Part shown: positions 1 to 9,094 of the stretch, piece by piece
Layout of the letters: each line of letters begins with the position of its first letter
How positions within the stretch are numbered: position 1 is the first letter of the stretch
Assembly: GCF_003024235.1 (NCBI RefSeq)
Contig: NZ_KZ679088.1
Location: forward strand, 1-64,000
Direction: 5' to 3'
Source: Arenimonas caeni
GTDB taxonomy: Bacteria; Pseudomonadota; Gammaproteobacteria; Xanthomonadales; Xanthomonadaceae
Length of the DNA: 64,000 bases
Program-made: the position numbers and the translations under genes
Notes under the pieces: generated by a model
Database searches by the model: none
The model's input: only the letters and a program-made list of their open reading frames with translations
Told to the model about the DNA's origin: nothing

Positions 1-28
1 TTCCCCGGACTTGGGTGAAGAACCAAAA

Positions 29-84
29 AGAAACGGGGTCAGGTTCACTTCCGACTTGCCGGAAGTGAACCTGACCCCGTTTCT
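29..84. repeat. GGGGTC hairpin repeat, family 1, copy 1
   Basis: Perfect inverted repeat with 25-base arms at 29-53 and 60-84 and a 6-base loop. The core GGGGTCAGGTTCACTT recurs at 939-995 and, decayed, at 62311-62379. It lies about 40 bases upstream of the EAL gene, so here it is not a 3' terminator for that gene. It resembles REP-type palindromes; no transposase gene is present in the window. Confidence 0.85.
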
Positions 85-123
85 GCTTGCGGTAGCCTAG
101 AATCCGGGCGACGGGACCGGGGG

Positions 124-936
124 ATGCGTGCGATGTACCTGAAGAAATTCTTCGGCGAAGTGGCCAGCCCGCATCCCTGTGCCAACTGCCGGGGCGACGA
201 GACGCTCGGCTTCGGCGTGCGCATGGCCTTCCAGCCCATCGTTGACGTGGCCACGCGCAGCATCTTCGGCTACGAGGCCCTGGTGCGCGGAGAAGGCGGC
301 GAAAGCGCCGGCGAGGTCATCGCCCGGGTGCCGCCGGAACTGCTCTACCGCTTCGACCAGACCTGCCGGGTGGCGGCCATCGACACCGCCGCGCGCCTGG
401 GCATGACGACGCGCCTGTCGATCAATTTCGCGCCCAACGCCGTGTACGAGCCCGCCACCTGCATCCGGCTGACCCTGGCGGCCGCCGAGCGCTGCGGTTT
501 CGACCCGCGCCGGCTGATCTTCGAGGTCACCGAGTCGGAGAAGATCCGCGACGTGCCGCACGTGGTGCGCATCATCAAGGACTACCAGGGCCGCGGCTTC
601 CTCACCGCCATCGACGATTTCGGCGCGGGCTACGCCGGCCTGAACCTGCTGGCCGAGTTCCAGCCCGACGTGGTCAAGCTCGACATGGCCCTGATCCGCG
701 GCCTCGATGCCGACCGCGTGCGCCGCTCGATCACCAGCGGCATCGTCGCCACCTGCCGCTCGCTCGGCTGCGAGGTGTTGGCCGAGGGCGTGGAAACCCT
801 GGGCGAGTTCCGCGAACTGCGCGACATGGGCATCCGCCGCTTCCAGGGCTTCCTGTTCGCCAAACCCGCGCTCGAGGCCCTGCCCGAAATCGACCCCGCG
901 CTCTGGGACCACCTCGACGCCGCCGGCGAGGCCTGA
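124..936 (+). CDS. Stand-alone EAL-domain cyclic-di-GMP phosphodiesterase
   Basis: This 270-residue protein should hydrolyse cyclic-di-GMP to pGpG in the cytoplasm. The EAL domain fills nearly the whole chain. The catalytic set looks intact: EAL at residues 51-53, the Asn in SINF, the Glu in FEVTES, DDFGAGY, the Lys in VVKLD, the Glu of AEGVET and the Gln of FQGFLF. The first 30 residues carry a short HPCANC cysteine pair and no recognisable sensor domain. ATG 124 follows a GGGGG stretch; ATG 133 is an alternative. The gene sits between two copies of the same hairpin (29-84 and 939-995), which is unusual. The family is firm; its signal input is unknown. Confidence 0.9.
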   Translation: MRAMYLKKFFGEVASPHPCANCRGDETLGFGVRMAFQPIVDVATRSIFGYEALVRGEGGESAGEVIARVPPELLYRFDQTCRVAAIDTAARLGMTTRLSINFAPNAVYEPATCIRLTLAAAERCGFDPRRLIFEVTESEKIRDVPHVVRIIKDYQGRGFLTAIDDFGAGYAGLNLLAEFQPDVVKLDMALIRGLDADRVRRSITSGIVATCRSLGCEVLAEGVETLGEFRELRDMGIRRFQGFLFAKPALEALPEIDPALWDHLDAAGEA

Positions 937-938
937 AA

Positions 939-995
939 GAAACGGGGTCAGGTTCACTTCCAGCCATGCGCTGGAAGTGAACCTGACCCCGTTTC
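939..995. repeat. GGGGTC hairpin repeat, family 1, copy 2
   Basis: Perfect 25-base arms at 939-963 and 971-995 with a 7-base loop. The outer stem matches copy 1, while the innermost pairs differ but still pair. It starts two bases after the EAL stop codon and lies between two convergent genes, so it could also stop transcription from both sides, although there is no T-run. Confidence 0.85.
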
Positions 996-1025
996 CGTTC
1001 CGGGCCCGGAGGCCCTGCCCCAGGA

Positions 1026-4000
1026 TCAGGCGGCGGTGCGCGCCGCCTCGGGGTTGTTCCAGCGCGCCAGCAGCTCCGCCTCGCGCGCCTTGGCCTTGGC
1101 CAGGTGCGCTTCCTTGACGTGGCCGTAGCCGCGGATGTGTTCCGGCACCGAGGCGATCTCGGTGGCCAGGCCCACGTTGTCGCCGTCGAGGCGCTCGAGC
1201 AGCGAATCGACCTGCTTCGCGTAGTCGGCGATCAGCTGGCGCTCCATGCGGCGCTCTTCGGTCTTGCCGAAGATGTCGAAGGCGGTGCCACGCAGGCCCT
1301 TCATCTTCGCCAGCAGCTTGAACGCCGTGAAGATCCAGGGGCCGTATTCCTTCTTCACCAGGTGGCCGTCGGCGTCGCGCTTGGCCAGCAGCGGCGGGGC
1401 GAGGTTGAAGTGGATCTTGTAGTCGCCCTCGAACTGCTGCTCGATGCGGCGCCTGAACTCGCCCGAGGTGTAAAGGCGCGCCACTTCGTACTCGTCCTTG
1501 TAGGCCATGAGCTTGAAGTAGTAGCGGGCCACGGCCTCGGTGAGCTTGGTGGAGCCGGGCGCCTTGCGGGCCTCGGCCTGGCGCACCTTGTCCACCAGGG
1601 CCACGTAGCGGCCGGCGTAGGCCTTGTCCTGGTAGTCGGTGAGGAACTTCACGCGGCGCTCGATCATCTCGTCGAGGTTCACGCTCAGGCGCTCGTCGTC
1701 GAGCGGCAGGGCGATGACGTCGGTGGCCGGCGCCTCGGCCAGGCCCGCCGCCTCGAGCACGGCCTGCGGGTTGATCGCCGCCAGGCGGCCCCAGGCGAAG
1801 GCGGTGCGGTTCATCTCCACGGCCGCGCCGTTGAGCTCGACCGCGCGCATCAGCGCGTCGTACGACACCGGCACCAGGCCGCGTTGCCAGGCCACGCCCA
1901 GCATGAACAGGTTGGTGGCGATGGCGTCGCCCATCAGCGCCGTGGCGATCTCGGTGGCCGCCACCTGCAGCGGCTCGCGGCCGCCGAGCGCGGTGCGGAT
2001 GGCATCGACGATGCCGGCCGCCGGGAACTGCATGTCCGGCATGCGGGTGAACGGCCCCGGCATGGCCTGGTAGTCGTTGATGACGACCTCGGTGCGGTCG
2101 GCGCGGATCTTCGACAGCGCCCAGTAGTCGTTCACCACCACCATGTCGCAGCCCAGCACCAGGTCGGCCTCGCCCGCGGCGATGCGCACGGCGTGGATGT
2201 CGGCCGGGTTCCGGGCGATGCGCACGTGCGTGGTGACGGCGCCGCCCTTCTGGGCCAGGCCGGTCTGGTCGAGCACGCTGGCGCCCTTGTGCTCGAGGTG
2301 CGCGGCCATGCCCAGCAGGGCACCGATGGTCACCACGCCGGTGCCGCCGACGCCGGTGATCAGGATGTTCCAGGGCTGGTCGAGCTCGCTGCGGAACTGC
2401 GGCGCCGGCAGGTTCTCCAGCAGCTCCTTGTTGCCGGTGCCCTTGCGCTTGCGCAGCCCGCCGCCCTTGATGGTGACGAAGCTCGGGCAGAAGCCCTTCA
2501 CGCAGCTGAAGTCCTTGTTGCAGTTGGACTGGTCGATCTCGCGCTTGCGGCCGTACTCGGTTTCCTTGGGCAGCACCGACACGCAGTTCGACTTCACGCC
2601 GCAGTCGCCGCAGCCCTCGCACACCAGCGAGTTGATGGCGGTGCGCTTGGCCGGGTCCGGCATCTTGCCGCGCTTGCGGCGGCGGCGCTTCTCTGCCGCG
2701 CAGGTCTGGTCATAGATGATGACCGTGGTGCCCGGCACTTCGCGCAGGCGCTTTTGCTGCGCGTCGAGCTCGCTGCGGTCGAAGAACTCGACGCCCGACG
2801 GGAAGATCGACCGGTCCGACCACTTCTCGATGTCGTCGCTGAGCACAACGATGGTCTGCACGCCCTCGCTGCGCACCTGGTGGGCGATGTCCGGCACGCT
2901 GAGCGTGCCGTCCACCGGCTGGCCGCCGGTCATGGCGACCGCGTCGTTGTAGAGGATCTTGTAGGTGATGTTCACCTTGGCGGCGATCGACTGGCGGATG
3001 GCCAGCGAGCCGGAATGGAAGTAGGTGCCGTCGCCCAGGTTCTGGAAGACGTGCTTTTCCTCGGTGAAGGGCGCCTGGCCACTCCAGGTGACGCCTTCGC
3101 CGCCCATGTGGGTGAAGGTGTCGGTCTTGCGGTCCATCCAGGTCACCATGTAGTGGCAACCGATGCCGCCGAGCGCGCGCGAGCCTTCCGGCACCACCGT
3201 CGAGGTGTTGTGCGGGCAGCCCGAGCAGTAGTGCGGCACGCGCGGGAAGTTGGCGCGCGGCGCGGCCAGCTCCTTTTCCTTGGCGGCGATCCACTTGAGG
3301 CGGTTGTCCATCGCCTCGGACTGGAAGAAGCGCTGCACGCGGGCGGCGATCACCCGGGCGATGCGCGCCGGGGTCAGCTCGTTGGTGCTCGGCAGCACCC
3401 AGTTCTCGTCCTCGTCGTACTTGCCGACGATGGACGGGCGCTGGCCGTGCTCCCAGTTGTACATGTACTCCTTCATCTGCCGCTCGACGAAGCTGCGCTT
3501 CTCCTCGACGACGATGATGTCCTCCAGGCCGCGCGCGAACTCGCGGATGCCCAGCGGCTCCAGCGGCCAGGTCATGCCGACCTTGTAGACGCGGATGCCG
3601 ATGTCCTCGGCCACCTTGCGGTCGATGCCCAGGTATTCCAGCGCCTGCAGCACGTCCAGGTAGCTCTTGCCGGTGGTGACGATGCCCAGGCGGGCGCGCG
3701 GCGAATCCACCACCACCTTGTCGATGTGGTTGGCGCGGGCGAAGGCCTGCGCGGCCTTCACCGCGTACTGGTGCAGGCGCATTTCCTGGTCCAGCGGCGG
3801 GTCCGGCCAGCGGATGTTGAGGCCGCCCGGCGGCAGTTCGAAATCACCCGGCAGCACGATGTCGAGCTGGTGCGGGTTTACGTTCACCGAGGCGGAGGAC
3901 TCGACCGTTTCGGCGATGGTCTTGAAGCCGATCCAGCGGCCCGTGTAGCGGCTCATGGCCCAGCCCAGCAGGCCCATGTCGAGGATGTCCTGCACGCCGG

Positions 4001-4547
4001 CCGGGTTGAGCACCGGCATCATCGCGCTCTCGAACTCACCCTCGGAGCCGTGCGGCAGGGTCGACGAGCGGCAGGCGTGGTCGTCGGCGGCCAGCGCCAG
4101 CACGCCGCCCATGGCCGAGGTGCCGGCGGCATTGCCGTGCTTGAACACGTCGCCGCAGCGGTCCACGCCCGGGCCCTTGCCGTACCACATGGCGAACACG
4201 CCGTCGTACTTCGCGCCCTTGAACAGGTTGGTCTGCTGCGAACCCCAGACCATCGTCGCGCCCAGGTCCTCGTTCAGGCCCGGGGTGAACTCGATGGCAC
4301 TGGCCTTGAGGTGCTTGCGCGCGCGCCACAGCTCGAGGTCGAAGCCGCCCAGCGGCGAGCCGCGGTAGCCCGAGATGAAGCCGGCCGTGTTGACGCCGGC
4401 GGCGCGGTCGCGCATCTGCTGCATCAGCGGCAGGCGCACCAGCGCCTGCACGCCGGAGAGGTAGATCCGGCCTTCCTCGCGGGTGTACTTGGACTCGAGG
4501 TCGTACTCGCGGTCGAGCGCGACGGGCGGGGTGGGGATGGCGGACAT
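1026..4547 (-). CDS. Fused indolepyruvate ferredoxin oxidoreductase-family enzyme
   Basis: A 1173-residue single-chain 2-oxoacid oxidoreductase of the IorA-IorB fusion type, about the normal length for this family in aerobic proteobacteria. It should oxidatively decarboxylate aryl or branched-chain 2-oxoacids to acyl-CoA. The N-terminal part holds the pyrimidine-binding domain (GYRGSPLGG near residue 60). A thiamine-diphosphate region with HYCSGCPHN lies near 440. A cysteine-rich iron-sulfur segment (VCEGCGDCGVKSNC, then CNKDFSCVKGFC) lies around 640-690. The gamma-like domain with GVGGTGVV starts near 730, and an extra C-terminal domain follows. It is transcribed alone, with an extended -10 just upstream. 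The exact substrate is not visible. Confidence 0.9.
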   Translation of the reverse strand: MSAIPTPPVALDREYDLESKYTREEGRIYLSGVQALVRLPLMQQMRDRAAGVNTAGFISGYRGSPLGGFDLELWRARKHLKASAIEFTPGLNEDLGATMVWGSQQTNLFKGAKYDGVFAMWYGKGPGVDRCGDVFKHGNAAGTSAMGGVLALAADDHACRSSTLPHGSEGEFESAMMPVLNPAGVQDILDMGLLGWAMSRYTGRWIGFKTIAETVESSASVNVNPHQLDIVLPGDFELPPGGLNIRWPDPPLDQEMRLHQYAVKAAQAFARANHIDKVVVDSPRARLGIVTTGKSYLDVLQALEYLGIDRKVAEDIGIRVYKVGMTWPLEPLGIREFARGLEDIIVVEEKRSFVERQMKEYMYNWEHGQRPSIVGKYDEDENWVLPSTNELTPARIARVIAARVQRFFQSEAMDNRLKWIAAKEKELAAPRANFPRVPHYCSGCPHNTSTVVPEGSRALGGIGCHYMVTWMDRKTDTFTHMGGEGVTWSGQAPFTEEKHVFQNLGDGTYFHSGSLAIRQSIAAKVNITYKILYNDAVAMTGGQPVDGTLSVPDIAHQVRSEGVQTIVVLSDDIEKWSDRSIFPSGVEFFDRSELDAQQKRLREVPGTTVIIYDQTCAAEKRRRRKRGKMPDPAKRTAINSLVCEGCGDCGVKSNCVSVLPKETEYGRKREIDQSNCNKDFSCVKGFCPSFVTIKGGGLRKRKGTGNKELLENLPAPQFRSELDQPWNILITGVGGTGVVTIGALLGMAAHLEHKGASVLDQTGLAQKGGAVTTHVRIARNPADIHAVRIAAGEADLVLGCDMVVVNDYWALSKIRADRTEVVINDYQAMPGPFTRMPDMQFPAAGIVDAIRTALGGREPLQVAATEIATALMGDAIATNLFMLGVAWQRGLVPVSYDALMRAVELNGAAVEMNRTAFAWGRLAAINPQAVLEAAGLAEAPATDVIALPLDDERLSVNLDEMIERRVKFLTDYQDKAYAGRYVALVDKVRQAEARKAPGSTKLTEAVARYYFKLMAYKDEYEVARLYTSGEFRRRIEQQFEGDYKIHFNLAPPLLAKRDADGHLVKKEYGPWIFTAFKLLAKMKGLRGTAFDIFGKTEERRMERQLIADYAKQVDSLLERLDGDNVGLATEIASVPEHIRGYGHVKEAHLAKAKAREAELLARWNNPEAARTAA

Positions 4548-4582
4548 GGGGGGTCGTTCCGGAAGCTGAGCAAAGACTCGGA

Positions 4583-4591
4583 ATTATAGCA
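4583..4591 (-). promoter_or_regulatory. Extended -10 promoter for the 2-oxoacid oxidoreductase
   Basis: Read on the minus strand this is TGCTATAAT, a perfect extended -10 box. It would start transcription near 4576, about 30 bases before the ATG at 4547. No good -35 hexamer is visible, as is usual for extended -10 promoters. Confidence 0.6.
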
Positions 4592-4633
4592 GCCGGGGGT
4601 GTCCCGACCCGTTGGCCGCCCCGCCCGCGCCCG

Positions 4634-7090
4634 TCAGCCCACCAACAGCCGCCACCCCAGCCAGGCGGGGATGCCGAGGAAATAAAGCGCCCGCGCCAGC
4701 GTGAAGGTGCGCGAACGCAGGCCGGCGGCGCGGCCGGGGGCCAGGCGCAGGGCCAGCGCGGTGGCGGCCTCGACCAGCACGCGCAGGGCCGCAGCCACCA
4801 GGGCCAGACCCAGCATCCACGACAGCCACCAGATGCCCAGACCCAGCCACCAGGCGCCCCAGCCGTGCACCTGGGCCTCGCCGAAAGCGCCGCCGAAGGT
4901 GATCACCTGGTGCAGGCGGAAGGCGATGGCCGCCGGCAGCAGCGGGAACAGGCCGAACTTCAGCCAGGGCCGGTCGAGCCAGGGCGCGGGGCCGCTGGCG
5001 CGGATCTGGTCGCGGCGCGCGTCGGCGCCCGACCTCGGGCCGTCCAGCCGCGCCGGCGAGCCGGCCGCCGCCAATGCCGCCAGCAGGGCCACCGGGTCGG
5101 CCAGCTGCAGCTGCTGTCGCCAGTCCTGGCCCGACGCGAGCCGGAGCGCCACGCCGCTTCCGGGCCAGGGCAGGCGCCAGGGCCGCAGGCCGACGATCGA
5201 GGCCAGCGGGATCGATACCTGTTCGCGCCGGCCCGTCAGCAGCAGGGACTCGCCCTGGACCTGCCAGCGCGCGCCGAACCAGGCGCGCAGCGCCCAGGCC
5301 AGGCTCGCCGGCAGCAGCACCGCCAGCGTGAACACCTGCAGCTGGCCGAGCGTGGCCACCTGCCAGCCCACCCGCAGCGCCATGTCCAGCGCCAGCCAGG
5401 CCAGGCCGAGGCCGGCGAGGGCCTGCAGCGCGCCGAGCGCCACGCGCGCCGCCGGCGCCAGCAGCAGCACGCGATCATCGGTGCGGCGCAGCGGCTGCCG
5501 CCGCGACCAGGCCTGCAGGCCGCGGGCCAGCGCCCACAGCGCCAGCGCCAGCGCGGCCACGCGGCCCACCCAGTCGCCCCAGAGCACGGCCAGGGTGGGC
5601 GGCGGCGCCAGCACGGGAAGGGGCACGGTCAGCACGGCCTGGTCATTGGCCGGCGTCACGGCCAGCACTTCGCCCGAGGTGTCGACGAACGCGCTCAGGC
5701 CGGTGGTGGTGACGCGCAGCTGCGGCAGCCGCGTCTCGATGCTGCGGAAGGCCGCCACCGCCAGGTGCAGCCGGGCGCCGCGGCCACCGCGACTGAACCA
5801 GGCGTCGTTCGACAGCCCGACCAGGGCCTGTGCGCCGAGGCGGGCACCGTCGATGGCGAGCGCGGGGCGCACGTCGTCCAGGCAGATCAGCGGCGCCACC
5901 TCCACCTGGCGGCCATCGCCGGTGCGCAGTGGCAGCACGCGCGCGCCGTCGCCGCGCTGCCAGCTGCCGGCCCAGGGCAGCCAGCGCCGCAGCACCGGGC
6001 CGTCGAGCCAGGCCGGCACGTACTCGGTGAGGGGGAAGGGATGGGTTTTGCGATAGGTGGCCAGGCGGCCCCGGCCCGGCTCGAGGAACACCGCCGCGTT
6101 GTATTCGCCGGCCTCGTCGAGGTCGTAGGTGCCGAACACCAGCGGCAGGCCGATCGCATTCACGAAGGACTGGATCTCGGCGTCGAGCGCCGCGCCGTCC
6201 TCGCTGCGCGGGCTGCCGAAGGTCGTCGGGTACACCGTCTCGGGCCACAGCAGCACATCGGCCCCGTGCTCGCGCCTGGCCGACCAGGACAGCGCGTAGT
6301 GCGTGTCGAGCACGTGCCGTACCGCGCCGTAGGTGCCGTGCTCCGTCCGCAGCGCGGCGTAATCGCCGAGGTTGGCCTGCACCAGGGCCACGCGCAGCAC
6401 CGGCGCGTCCTCGGGCAGCCCTGGCAGCGTGGCCAGCCGCCAGGCGCCGTAGCCCGACCAGAAGGCCAGCAGCACGGCCACCGGCGCCAGTGCGCCGATG
6501 AAGGCGCGTGCGCCCTGGCGGCGCCGGCCGATCGCCAGCGCGATGCCCTGGTTGACCAGCAGCAGCAGGAAAGTCAGCAGCGCCGCGCCGCCGAGATCGG
6601 CGGCCTGGCGCAGCCAGGTGGCCGGCAGCAGGCCATGGCCCAGGGTGTCGCCCAGCAGCTTGGGCCACAGCGCCTCGCAGGCCACCCAGGCGGCCGCCGC
6701 GGCCAGCGCGCGCACGGCGTCGCCGTGGCGGCGGCCGGCGAAATGGTGCACCAGCGCGAAGGCGATCCACTGCGGCTGCAGCAGCGGCGCGGCCAGCACC
6801 AGGGCGGTGAAGCCGGCCATCGGGCCGAGCCCGGTGTAACTGCCAATGGCGGCACCGAACCAGCCCAGCACGAAGGCGGTGAAGGCCACCGACACCGCCC
6901 AGCCCGCCAGCAGCGCGCCGCGCCAGCCGCGGGTCCCTTCCAGCGCCAGCAGCCAGGGCACCAGGGCCACCAGGCCCAGCCACCAGCCGGCCCCGCCGCC
7001 CGAGTAGATCCACAGCAGTGCCGGCGTGGCCAGCAGGGCCAGCGGCAGGCGCGCGCGAAGAAGGACAGACCGGTCCATGGCCACGGGCAT
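4634..7090 (-). CDS. lnt: Apolipoprotein N-acyltransferase-like protein with long C-terminal extension
   Basis: The first 520 or so residues look like Lnt, which transfers the third acyl chain to lipoproteins in the inner membrane. Several N-terminal membrane segments are followed by a periplasmic nitrilase fold with the catalytic Glu in WPETVYP (about residue 284), Lys in YRKTHPF (about 347) and Cys in LICLDD (about 402). The total of 818 residues is some 300 longer than E. coli Lnt. The extension contains further hydrophobic segments around a soluble patch (about 590-680) that reads like a small beta domain. AAGGAG stands three bases before the ATG. The acyltransferase call is good; the extension has no assigned role. 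Confidence 0.82.
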   Translation of the reverse strand: MPVAMDRSVLLRARLPLALLATPALLWIYSGGGAGWWLGLVALVPWLLALEGTRGWRGALLAGWAVSVAFTAFVLGWFGAAIGSYTGLGPMAGFTALVLAAPLLQPQWIAFALVHHFAGRRHGDAVRALAAAAAWVACEALWPKLLGDTLGHGLLPATWLRQAADLGGAALLTFLLLLVNQGIALAIGRRRQGARAFIGALAPVAVLLAFWSGYGAWRLATLPGLPEDAPVLRVALVQANLGDYAALRTEHGTYGAVRHVLDTHYALSWSARREHGADVLLWPETVYPTTFGSPRSEDGAALDAEIQSFVNAIGLPLVFGTYDLDEAGEYNAAVFLEPGRGRLATYRKTHPFPLTEYVPAWLDGPVLRRWLPWAGSWQRGDGARVLPLRTGDGRQVEVAPLICLDDVRPALAIDGARLGAQALVGLSNDAWFSRGGRGARLHLAVAAFRSIETRLPQLRVTTTGLSAFVDTSGEVLAVTPANDQAVLTVPLPVLAPPPTLAVLWGDWVGRVAALALALWALARGLQAWSRRQPLRRTDDRVLLLAPAARVALGALQALAGLGLAWLALDMALRVGWQVATLGQLQVFTLAVLLPASLAWALRAWFGARWQVQGESLLLTGRREQVSIPLASIVGLRPWRLPWPGSGVALRLASGQDWRQQLQLADPVALLAALAAAGSPARLDGPRSGADARRDQIRASGPAPWLDRPWLKFGLFPLLPAAIAFRLHQVITFGGAFGEAQVHGWGAWWLGLGIWWLSWMLGLALVAAALRVLVEAATALALRLAPGRAAGLRSRTFTLARALYFLGIPAWLGWRLLVG

Positions 7091-7108
7091 CGACTCCTTG
7101 GGAAACCG

Positions 7109-7735
7109 TCAGGGTTGGTCCGGACGCACCCAGCGCAGGGGCAGGTCCTTGGGCGCGAGTTCGGGCGGCACCACGCCGTTGGCCGGCAGGGCGACCAGGT
7201 TGCCCTGGGCATCGCGGAACTCGGCGCCGGGCGCGAACATGAGGATCGCCTCGATCGGCCGCCCGTCGTCGTGGAACTGGTGGTGGCGCAGGTAGCCCTC
7301 GGGCAGTTCGTAGTCCTCGGGCACGGCCAGGCCTTCGAGCGGCGGGCTGGTGCCCGGCGGGTTGAAGGCGCCCAGGCCGGTGTGGATGCCGGCTTCCTGC
7401 AGCGCGGTGATCAGCTCGGCGCCGGTCGGTTCCGGGTCGCCGGGACGGAAATGCACGGCGAGGTCGTCCGGGTCGACGCTGGGCAGCTCAACGGGAATCT
7501 CGGGCGGCGGCATCGGGCGCGACGGGCGTTTGGCCGCCGGGGCGGGTGCCTCCGGCGCGGGCATCGCCACCGCGGGCGGCGAGGGTTCCGGCCAGAGCCA
7601 CCAGGCCAGGCCCGCGCCCACGCCCAGCAGCAGCACCAGCGCGACGCCCGGCGAGAGCCGGGCGCCGCGTTGCCGCGGCGTCACCGTCACGCCGTCCCGG
7701 TCGGGCGGCGTGCGCGGTGTCTGCGGGCTGGCCAT
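7109..7735 (-). CDS. Hypothetical single-pass membrane protein, proline-rich
   Basis: I do not recognise this 208-residue protein. It has a short charged N-terminus, one membrane helix at about residues 28-46, a proline/alanine-rich linker to about 85 and a soluble domain that should face the periplasm, with no cysteines or catalytic motif I can name. It lies 18 bases after the secreted hydrolase gene and 18 bases before lnt on the same strand, so the three are probably co-transcribed. Confidence 0.7.
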   Translation of the reverse strand: MASPQTPRTPPDRDGVTVTPRQRGARLSPGVALVLLLGVGAGLAWWLWPEPSPPAVAMPAPEAPAPAAKRPSRPMPPPEIPVELPSVDPDDLAVHFRPGDPEPTGAELITALQEAGIHTGLGAFNPPGTSPPLEGLAVPEDYELPEGYLRHHQFHDDGRPIEAILMFAPGAEFRDAQGNLVALPANGVVPPELAPKDLPLRWVRPDQP

Positions 7736-7753
7736 GGCCGGCGGCCCCCGTCC

Positions 7754-8842
7754 TCAGGGGCTGGCCGGGTTGTAGACCGACAGGGCCCAGCCCATGCGCT
7801 CGTGGCCGGCGGTGTTCCAGACGGGGCTCTTGCCGCCGCTGAAGCTGGTGTAGCGCGGCGCCACGGTGCCCGAGCTGCCGCCCCACAGGCCGGCGCTGAC
7901 GGTGCGGCCCAGGTAGGTCGGGTGCACGTCGTCGGACTGGATGTAGTCGTAGCTGCTCGAGGACGAGACGAGCTTGAAGTTGGCGTCGCGCAGGGTCGGC
8001 CTGAGGCTGCCGGTGATGCGGCCCACGTAGCTGGCCTCGGACTCGCCGGCCACGTAGCGCAGCGCGTCGGCATCGACCACGCCATCGCCGTTGCTGTCGT
8101 AGTCCGCGCCCATGTACTGGGCGAAGCTGTCGGCGCACTTGAAGCCCTTCTGGCGCGCGTACTCGCACATCCAGTAGTTCATCTTCACGATCGCCGGCAG
8201 GAAGCGGTCGCGCATGTTCACCGTCTGCCCGGTGGTCGCGTCGCGGCAGCTGCTCTGCACGTTGTCGGCGTTGAAGCCCGGGTAATAAAGGTTGGACACC
8301 ACCTTGAGCCGGGTGTTGGGGTGGGCGTTGGCGTTGATGTAGTCCATCGCCGCGGCCACGTTGGTCTTGCAGGCGTTCACGGCGGCGTCGAGCCCGGCGT
8401 AGTTGCAGGTGCCGGTCTGCTTCTTGAAGGCGGTGCGGGCCTGCAGGCCGTCGTTGCCGCACATCTCGAAGGTCACCACGCGGGTGCTGGCGGCCTGCAT
8501 GTAGGAGCGTTCGGCGACGATCTTGTTGCGGTAGACGTCGTTGGCGACGGCGCCCGACTTGGCGCGGCGCACGCTTTCGATGTCGGCGTTCCACAGCGCC
8601 GAGAGGTACTCGGCATCGACCGTCGGCGCCGCGTACAGGCCGGCGTTGCTGATCGAGCCGTTGTAGCCGGCGTAGATCGAGTCGCCGTAGGCGACGACCC
8701 GGTACTTGGCCGTCGTGCCGGAGCGGTCGATCGTCCAGGACACGTTCTGGTTGAGCGTATTGGCCATCGTGGCGCCGCTGAAGGCGAGCAGCACGAGGGC
8801 AGGCAGGTACCGGCTGGCGGCACCGCGGAGCGACGTCTTCAT
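7754..8842 (-). CDS. Secreted SGNH/GDSL-family hydrolase
   Basis: A 362-residue exported esterase or lipase-like enzyme. A signal peptide ends near residue 27 (ATMA then NTL). Block I is VVAYGDSIYAGY with nucleophile Ser55, block III is the GND of FEMCGND, and the catalytic Asp/His pair lies in SDDVHP close to the C-terminus. A DYDSNGDGVVDAD loop in the middle looks like an EF-hand or dockerin-type calcium site. Six or so cysteines suggest disulfides. The start is supported by AAGGGGAT upstream. It heads a minus-strand group with the small membrane protein and lnt. The substrate is unknown. Confidence 0.85.
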   Translation of the reverse strand: MKTSLRGAASRYLPALVLLAFSGATMANTLNQNVSWTIDRSGTTAKYRVVAYGDSIYAGYNGSISNAGLYAAPTVDAEYLSALWNADIESVRRAKSGAVANDVYRNKIVAERSYMQAASTRVVTFEMCGNDGLQARTAFKKQTGTCNYAGLDAAVNACKTNVAAAMDYINANAHPNTRLKVVSNLYYPGFNADNVQSSCRDATTGQTVNMRDRFLPAIVKMNYWMCEYARQKGFKCADSFAQYMGADYDSNGDGVVDADALRYVAGESEASYVGRITGSLRPTLRDANFKLVSSSSSYDYIQSDDVHPTYLGRTVSAGLWGGSSGTVAPRYTSFSGGKSPVWNTAGHERMGWALSVYNPASP

Positions 8843-9094
8843 TCCCTATCCCCTTTCCAAGAAGTGGTACGCAATGGACGCAGGCCGCGCCCGGTATTTG
8901 CACTCAATCCACTTGCCGCGATGCCGCCCCCGGGTCCCCGGGACGTCCCCTCATCGCCGCCCGGACGCTAGCGTATGGCCGACCCCCCTGCAATGTGCGC
9001 TGCAGCACAGAATCGCCCCCTGCCGGCCCCGGGCTTCCTGAACGGCAGGGAGCGCGGTTACAGTGGCCCTGGCGCATCTCAGGGGTGGGCACCA

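Noticed and set aside
29-84. Hairpin at 29-84 as an ordinary rho-independent terminator
   Set aside because: No T-run worth the name follows, and the same element occurs upstream of genes, so a repeat element fits better.
45-263. Small minus-strand frame at the left edge
   Set aside because: Runs through the hairpin and the start of the EAL gene; no ribosome site or motif.
97-2622. Long minus-strand frame of 841 residues over the EAL gene and part of the 2-oxoacid oxidoreductase
   Set aside because: Low-complexity Arg/Gly/Ala composition and overlap with two well-supported genes; a product of high GC.
1104-4589. Plus-strand frame of 1161 residues opposite the 2-oxoacid oxidoreductase
   Set aside because: Antisense of a gene with clear family motifs; composition is His/Val/Ala-rich shadow sequence.
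4865-8971. Plus-strand frame of 1368 residues opposite lnt and neighbours
   Set aside because: Spans three minus-strand genes with signal peptides and catalytic motifs; no motif of its own.
8975-9094. Upstream in-frame extension of the REC-EAL protein
   Set aside because: The extra 40 residues are low-complexity and lack a ribosome site, while ATG 9095 has one and fits the receiver start.
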